DNA of 64,000 nt, taken from contig JAFYZT010000031.1 of assembly GCA_017548605.1 (NCBI GenBank), positions 1 through 64,000 of the forward strand, in the 5' to 3' direction. The stretch comes from Prevotella sp. Lineage in GTDB: Bacteria > Bacteroidota > Bacteroidia > Bacteroidales > Bacteroidaceae. Both the position numbers and the translations under genes were made by a program. Below the pieces are notes generated by a model. It did not search any database, was not told where the DNA came from, and saw only the letters and a list, made by a program, of their open reading frames with translations. The first letter of the stretch is position 1. Each line of letters opens with the position of its first letter. Shown here piece after piece: positions 59,831 through 64,000 of the stretch.

Positions 59831-60092
59831 ATGAAAGGTAAAAGGGTAAAAAAGTAAAAAGGGAAATAAAAAAGGAAGTAATAGAAGGAAGTAATAGAAG
59901 GAAGTAAAAGGGGAAGTAAAGCACTTCGTGCAGGACATTAGCCTGAGAATGAGTATTGTCCATTTTAACTCCCATGAGCGAAGCGAATTAACTTCAATTT
60001 TAACTCCCAATTTAACTCCCAATCACCAGAGTAATGTCCATTTTAACTTCCATGAGCGAAGCGAATTAACTCCCACTTTAACTCCCTATTAT
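59831..60092. repeat. Stacked repeats: GGTAAAA, GGAAGTAATA and AACTCCCAT blocks
   Basis: From 59835 GGTAAAAGGGTAAAAAAG heptads, then three GGAAGTAATAGAA units (59870-59920), then two copies of a block with GTCCATTTTAACT(T/C)CCATGAGCGAAGCGAATTAACT (near 59958 and 60028), separated by AACTCCCAATTT units. The block occurs inverted at 46.19-46.24 kb. No gene is seen in this 260 bp gap. Confidence 0.8.
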
Positions 60093-60115
60093 ATAAATTT
60101 ATAAACAACACCATC

Positions 60116-60421
60116 ATGAAAAAAACAATTATCATTGCCGTGACATTGGTCATTGCCTGCATTACTTTCCAGGCATGCGGAAAGAAAGTATCTGTTGATA
60201 AACTGAAGGCCCAAATCAAGGAAGCCATGCTCGAAGAGGCGCGTGATGAGGGCAGCACTCTCGTCATCACAGAGATGACCCTCAACGAAGATGGCAAAGG
60301 CAACTACAAAGGCGTTGCCCGTGGCACGAAAAACGACAGTGTGAAAGTAACCTATAACGTTTCTGCTGATGATCAAGGCGACGAATTCGACGTCGACTGG
60401 GACTTAGCGGGAGACGATTAA
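60116..60421 (+). CDS. Small hypothetical lipoprotein
   Basis: The 101-residue protein has a lipoprotein signal (LVIACITFQAC, Cys about 21) and a short mature domain with a basic helix then acidic beta strands ending DVDWDLAGDD. It resembles NTF2- or DUF4878-like small lipoproteins only loosely. It lies alone between the repeat-filled gap and a terminator. No function is known. Confidence 0.65.
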   Translation: MKKTIIIAVTLVIACITFQACGKKVSVDKLKAQIKEAMLEEARDEGSTLVITEMTLNEDGKGNYKGVARGTKNDSVKVTYNVSADDQGDEFDVDWDLAGDD

Positions 60422-60500
60422 CCGGTAGTTGTTGTTCGTTCCGATTCCCTCGGCAACGCACCGAGGTAACGTTCCTCCTAACTACAAGTATTTGAAAGAT

Positions 60501-60550
60501 GAACGATAGACGGGAATGTGCAATACATCCCCGCCCGTCGTTCATTCTTT
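60501..60550 (+). terminator. Hairpin terminator with bulge
   Basis: GAAC(gata)GACGGG at 60501-60514 pairs with CCCGTCGTTC at 60534-60543 around a GATA bulge, followed by ATTCTTTTA. Confidence 0.6.
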
Positions 60551-60595
60551 TATGAAAAAAGCAAACTTCATGCATTCTTAGTACCATTCTCCTTC

Positions 60596-61180
60596 TCAAC
60601 GACGTATTATTTCGACTCTTACTCGTCTTCGAGGTATAGGGTCTCTATCTATCAATTCATTAACAAATTCTCTTACTATCCTAACTTCTTCGGGAGGTAA
60701 TATATAAAACTCATGATATTGCCCAGTAAACTCAATCCACATGATAGGCTCACCCTCTTCGTTCTTCTTTATATATATCGTTGCGTATACTATCTTGTCT
60801 TCAGTTTCAACAAAGAAAAATGAACCATCGTATGTATTCTCCACATAAAGCATTGTTTTCTTTGAATTATAAGTTACAGGACATATTTTGAAAACGCCTA
60901 TCTTATATCTTACTTTTTTAGATAATAGTGGTTGGGATTTCTCACCGATGAACCATATCTGTAATACATTTATGTGATCACCACGTCCATATAACGGATT
61001 GTTAACGATATGGGGGTGATATTTTTTGTTGTAGAAATAGTTAATCTGCGGACATGGAGTCTTGATTACTTGTATTTTGTAGTTTAACTCCTGAGCATAT
61101 CTCAGAAGTTGCGGTCGCTTCCATTCTTCGTAGTAATCAAAAAGAGTCTCAGACTCTTCATCAATAAAGATACTAGTCAT
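60596..61180 (-). CDS. Hypothetical cytoplasmic protein
   Basis: The 194-residue protein has no signal or membrane segment. It is alpha/beta with many Tyr, Lys and Glu residues (DYYEEWKRPQLLRYAQELNYKIQ; VNNPLYGRGDHINVLQIWFIG; WIEFTGQYHEFYILPPEEVRIVREFVNELIDR), ending in a strongly basic RRRVRVEIIRR. The ATG at 61180 is chosen; the upstream frame covers a palindrome. The gene is AT-rich and probably acquired. I recognise no family. Confidence 0.6.
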   Translation of the reverse strand: MTSIFIDEESETLFDYYEEWKRPQLLRYAQELNYKIQVIKTPCPQINYFYNKKYHPHIVNNPLYGRGDHINVLQIWFIGEKSQPLLSKKVRYKIGVFKICPVTYNSKKTMLYVENTYDGSFFFVETEDKIVYATIYIKKNEEGEPIMWIEFTGQYHEFYILPPEEVRIVREFVNELIDRDPIPRRRVRVEIIRR

Positions 61181-61399
61181 AACTATTTGTTTTTTAATTG
61201 TTAAACAATTCACATCCAATCTGGACCACCGTGGCTAACCGCTCGGTTGGCGTGTCATAACAGACAACTCTACAGATGCTATATTATTCTAATGAGGATA
61301 ATTATTTATATAGTCATTAATATGTGACATATACCTTACAAGATAAAATACATAGGAGGAAATAGCTTTATCAAACACACTCTCTCAACTATTATTGTG
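61181..61399 (-). promoter_or_regulatory. Long leader of the 60596 gene with palindrome
   Basis: From the promoter at 61400 to the ATG at 61180 is about 210 nt without a clear gene. AATTGTT-A-AACAATT (61196-61210), a perfect 15 bp palindrome, lies 16-30 bp before the ATG, and a small AACCG/CGGTT hairpin near 61240. The palindrome could be an operator or hide the start site in RNA. Confidence 0.4.
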
Positions 61400-61431
61400 C
61401 AAATATAACACAATAACGCCCTTGTTCCAAA
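61400..61431 (-). promoter_or_regulatory. Promoter in the AT-rich accessory region
   Basis: Minus-strand TTTG (61431-61428), a 20 bp spacer and TATATTTG (61407-61400). Confidence 0.65.
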
Positions 61432-61459
61432 TAATTATGAATTACAAGCCTTGCAGGAC

Positions 61460-62524
61460 CTATGTAAATACTACCAATTCCCTGGGTAATGCTATTTTCT
61501 TTGCTTCGCCTCTCGCTCCGCGAACAAAATAGTAGCGAGCAAGGCGCTCATCAAACTGACTGATGAAAGCCTCACGGATTCTAGAGCATTTCTCATTGAT
61601 GGAATTACTGAGAGGATCTGTAACGTCTTCTATACTTCTTTTGGCTGCAAACCTATTAAAGAACGGCCCTTTTACTTTCCTGTAAATATCCATCAGTTCC
61701 TCACGGTAATCCGGCAGGTAACTGAACATGATACCCTCTGGATGTTTTAAGAACAACAAGAACACGGCTTTAGGTAATGGTGTCATTGTTATCTCTATGT
61801 TGTTGAAATCAGGCAAGAAGATACGATAATCACTGGTTATGTGAAGCCGGCTTAACTCCACTTTCTCATCCATGATTAGAGTCTTCAGGACATAGGCGCC
61901 AATACCCTTTTGTTTGAGTTTCTCAATCCTTTCCTTAATCTCTTCCAAGAGTTGTGTTGATTCTCTGTCAAACGTCTCATCTGCAGATAAAGGGGCGTCT
62001 TCTTTCGCAATGCTAAAACGAATGGTGTCATCATCCCTTTCGCAAAACATTATGTTGTGACTATTCTTTTCTATCTCGTTTAAGATATCAAGAAGAACAC
62101 CTTTCAATCTAACATCTTCATCAAATGAAGAGGCAGAAATCGATATACCCCGGTACTGACATATCGCTTCTGAATATTGCTCATTCCGGCAATTCGAATC
62201 ATAATACAAAAGTGAAGGTGGAATTTTCTCTCGATTTTCCGGATGAACCATGTACTGAAGCAAAAAATTATCATCCAACGCCCCGAGATTGCCTTCCTTT
62301 GCATAAGGCGCTGCATATTGAAGAGAACCGTTTTTGCAAAGGTCTTGTTTCATCAAAGGAATATAACAAAACTCATAACCACAAGAATAAAAATACTCTC
62401 TGATGTCGAGATAATTTTCTTGTATGAGTCGATTCACTTCCTCATCATAAGCTCCCTCTACATAGATAATCTGTCTGGTATCTTGTTCAAAAGGCAGTTC
62501 TTTAAGTCCTAAGGTGAAAAACAT
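61460..62524 (-). CDS. Conserved Bacteroidales protein of unknown function
   Basis: The 354-residue protein begins MFFTLGLKELPFEQDTRQI; the frame extends 55 codons further but that part is not protein-like. The middle is helical (about 190-230), followed by a segment ITSDYRIFLPDFNNIEITMTPLPKAVFLLFLKHPEGIMF (about 230-270) that I recall as a frequent motif in unannotated Bacteroides and Prevotella proteins. The C-terminal part ends with ARYYFVRGARGEAKKIALPRELV. No signal or membrane span. It diverges from the gene at 62674. Function unknown. Confidence 0.65.
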   Translation of the reverse strand: MFFTLGLKELPFEQDTRQIIYVEGAYDEEVNRLIQENYLDIREYFYSCGYEFCYIPLMKQDLCKNGSLQYAAPYAKEGNLGALDDNFLLQYMVHPENREKIPPSLLYYDSNCRNEQYSEAICQYRGISISASSFDEDVRLKGVLLDILNEIEKNSHNIMFCERDDDTIRFSIAKEDAPLSADETFDRESTQLLEEIKERIEKLKQKGIGAYVLKTLIMDEKVELSRLHITSDYRIFLPDFNNIEITMTPLPKAVFLLFLKHPEGIMFSYLPDYREELMDIYRKVKGPFFNRFAAKRSIEDVTDPLSNSINEKCSRIREAFISQFDERLARYYFVRGARGEAKKIALPRELVVFT

Positions 62525-62673
62525 ATACTTCTTTTTGATTATTCTGTTGCGAAAATACAAATTTTTGAAATTCTGCAAGGCTTGTAACCCAAAAATGTTT
62601 GGAATTGAATTGTATTTTCTGTTCTTTTGCAATAATAAAAGAAAAGTCGACAATTTAAAACCAATAGAAAACG

Positions 62674-62961
62674 ATGGAAACTTTGACATACGAGCAGAAG
62701 ATGGCTCGGAGAAGGCATCTCGACTTATTGAAGCGGGAGATAGACGAAGACAATATCAGTCTTGGCTTGCCTCCAGTGAACTGGGTGAACAAGACGGGCC
62801 TACACGTAGTTTCATTCAGCAGGCACTCCGCAACGTCGAGCACTTCCAGCGAACAAAAGGCAGAAAAGCCTGTCTCGCAGAATCGCTACGAGGAGTTCAG
62901 GGAGAAAGCTATCCAGAGTCCTTCACCGGTAATTGATAATACGACTGAGAAAGACATCTAA
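62674..62961 (+). CDS. Small hypothetical protein, 95 residues
   Basis: The 95-residue protein has a basic helical N-terminus (METLTYEQKMARRRHLDLLKR), a short LGLPPVNWVNKTGLHVV segment and a Ser/Glu-rich C-terminus that is probably disordered. It lies 50 bp before a larger gene on the same strand and could share its transcript. A second frame (62514-62936) overlaps it but lacks protein-like sequence. Unknown function. Confidence 0.5.
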   Translation: METLTYEQKMARRRHLDLLKREIDEDNISLGLPPVNWVNKTGLHVVSFSRHSATSSTSSEQKAEKPVSQNRYEEFREKAIQSPSPVIDNTTEKDI

Positions 62962-63011
62962 AGGTATACCGTTGATACTGAATGATGTTTCTATAAACCG
63001 CTATAAGAGGA

Positions 63012-64000
63012 ATGAAGAATACAGACCGATTTGAGTTAAAGGTCGCCAATGGAATTGATAAGCCGGCGATATGGTTTAGACTGCATGAAAGAGAAGTGCT
63101 GGTCAATCCTTTTGTGCTCTATAATCTTCTCTGGGATTGTTCCCGGAAAGATTATTTCAGCAGAGGAATAACTGCTAATTTCCAAATTTTCAAAGATGAA
63201 GTGTGTGGCTATTTCCACGATAATGCTATCGGTTTCTATAACATAGAATTTGAAAGGAGTAGCTTCGTTGAATCTGCGTTAAAGGCTCTTGACAATCTAT
63301 GTGAAACCACGATTAAAGGGGAATTGTCAGCATATAAAGGATTTGTAACAGCTACTGCCGAACAAATGAAAGTCGGTTTAAATGACTTGATTATTCCAAG
63401 AAGTTATTATCAAATAAGGGAGGATGAGATAACCGTCGAACGGTTTTCATTCAATTTTGTCGAGCCTTATAATTTCGACTCCCATTTTGAGATAACGATT
63501 GGAAACAGAAAATACGAATCCTATCTCTCCGATTGGTCAAATGACTTTAATCGCATTAGGTTGGAAATAGAGAAATCATTACAGACGTATTTTGCAGACT
63601 CTGAAATTAATCTTCATTATGAAGACTCCCCCACAATTATTCGACTAAGAAAAAAAGAACTATACGACTCCGATTACTGGCCAACCAACAAATACATGAC
63701 GAAAGTCACAATAGTACCAGACGGATTTAGCAAGGCACCAAACATGTTCGGATGGTGTGATTCTCGCCAGCTTATTCGTTCGCTCTATTTAGGATTACTG
63801 TCTATTTGTGTTAATGAAACAGATTGGTTTGATTGCGGATATGATGGTAATTGGGAGGATTTCAGATTGGCGACATATAATAAGTTGCAGTCATGTGTGA
63901 TTGAGAATTACATCAAGGGGGTAAAAGAGGATGATTATACTTTCTTTCCCCGTCAGAGAGTCATAGACAGTGTTCCGGCAATGCTGGAAGATTATGAAAA
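63012..64000 (+). CDS. Hypothetical protein, 3' end cut by window
   Basis: A frame opens at the ATG at 63012 and stays open for 329 codons to the window end. It starts MKNTDRFELKVANGIDKP and includes WFRLHEREVLVNPFVLYNLLWDCS, ERFSFNFVEPYNFDSHFEI and APNMFGWCDSRQLIRSLYLGLL. It is rich in aromatic and acidic residues, with no signal peptide or membrane span in the visible part. No family is recognised. With the 95-residue gene before it, it could form a small accessory module continuing beyond the window. Confidence 0.6.
   Translation, partial: MKNTDRFELKVANGIDKPAIWFRLHEREVLVNPFVLYNLLWDCSRKDYFSRGITANFQIFKDEVCGYFHDNAIGFYNIEFERSSFVESALKALDNLCETTIKGELSAYKGFVTATAEQMKVGLNDLIIPRSYYQIREDEITVERFSFNFVEPYNFDSHFEITIGNRKYESYLSDWSNDFNRIRLEIEKSLQTYFADSEINLHYEDSPTIIRLRKKELYDSDYWPTNKYMTKVTIVPDGFSKAPNMFGWCDSRQLIRSLYLGLLSICVNETDWFDCGYDGNWEDFRLATYNKLQSCVIENYIKGVKEDDYTFFPRQRVIDSVPAMLEDYE

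Overview
The window looks like chromosome of a Bacteroidales bacterium close to Prevotella/Segatella. Four things point there. Promoters have the Bacteroidetes form TTTG - 19 to 21 bp - TAnnTTTG, and start codons lack Shine-Dalgarno sequences. A hybrid two-component regulator carries an AraC output domain. There are many lipoproteins and secreted glycosidases. Several secreted proteins end in a type IX secretion (T9SS)-like tail of the form YxLDGR...KGVYIV.GKKVVK. No prophage, transposase, rRNA or CRISPR array was found.

Layout. 1-3.6 kb is an AT-rich accessory stretch: the end of a TPR/HTH membrane regulator, small secreted or lipoprotein genes, and a decayed junction with a GNAT acetyltransferase. 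4.3-19 kb holds recO, tRNA-Glu, rpsT, a secreted TPR-CHAT (caspase-like) protein, gyrB, a TPR hybrid histidine kinase, a secreted leucine-rich-repeat-like protein, and a GH95 alpha-L-fucosidase translationally coupled to an AraC regulator. 19-26 kb holds DUF3109, ung and gpmI on the minus strand, then a papain-like lipoprotein, a DUF4878 lipoprotein and a superfamily 1 helicase. 26-36 kb is a cluster of three T9SS-type cargo proteins: an endonuclease I, a 1482-residue adhesin-like protein and a C10 (streptopain-like) protease. 36-50 kb is a long minus-strand run: GH3 glycosidase with an MFS transporter, a ComM-like ATPase, a thioredoxin-fold lipoprotein, tRNA-Leu, argH, pyrE, comF, recX and prmC. 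50-60 kb holds ribD, RNase H, argS, a TPR/serpin/TonB-C trio, a GH105 hydrolase and umuDC. 60.6-64 kb is again AT-rich and holds genes I do not recognise, the last cut by the window end.

How it fits together. Most genes are ordinary housekeeping (gyrB, argS, argH, pyrE, prmC, ribD, gpmI, ung, recO, recX, umuDC). On top sits a glycan- and protein-degrading surface economy: GH95, GH3, GH105, the C10 protease, a nuclease, the adhesin and a serpin.

The most unusual signal is in the repeats. First, a 30-40 bp GC-rich palindromic element occurs about eleven times. Several intergenic copies also carry a four-run G-quadruplex motif. Four copies lie in frame inside protein genes: three in the CHAT protein and one in the ComM-like ATPase, which recalls Rickettsia palindromic elements. 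Second, many intergenic regions are filled by different short-period (7-9 bp) repeat families, some shared between distant loci. Other features worth a look are tRNA-Glu directly leading rpsT, a palindromic operator with a long untranslated leader at 14.2-14.5 kb, a DUF1573-GH3 fusion, and a TlpA-like protein that has lost its CxxC.
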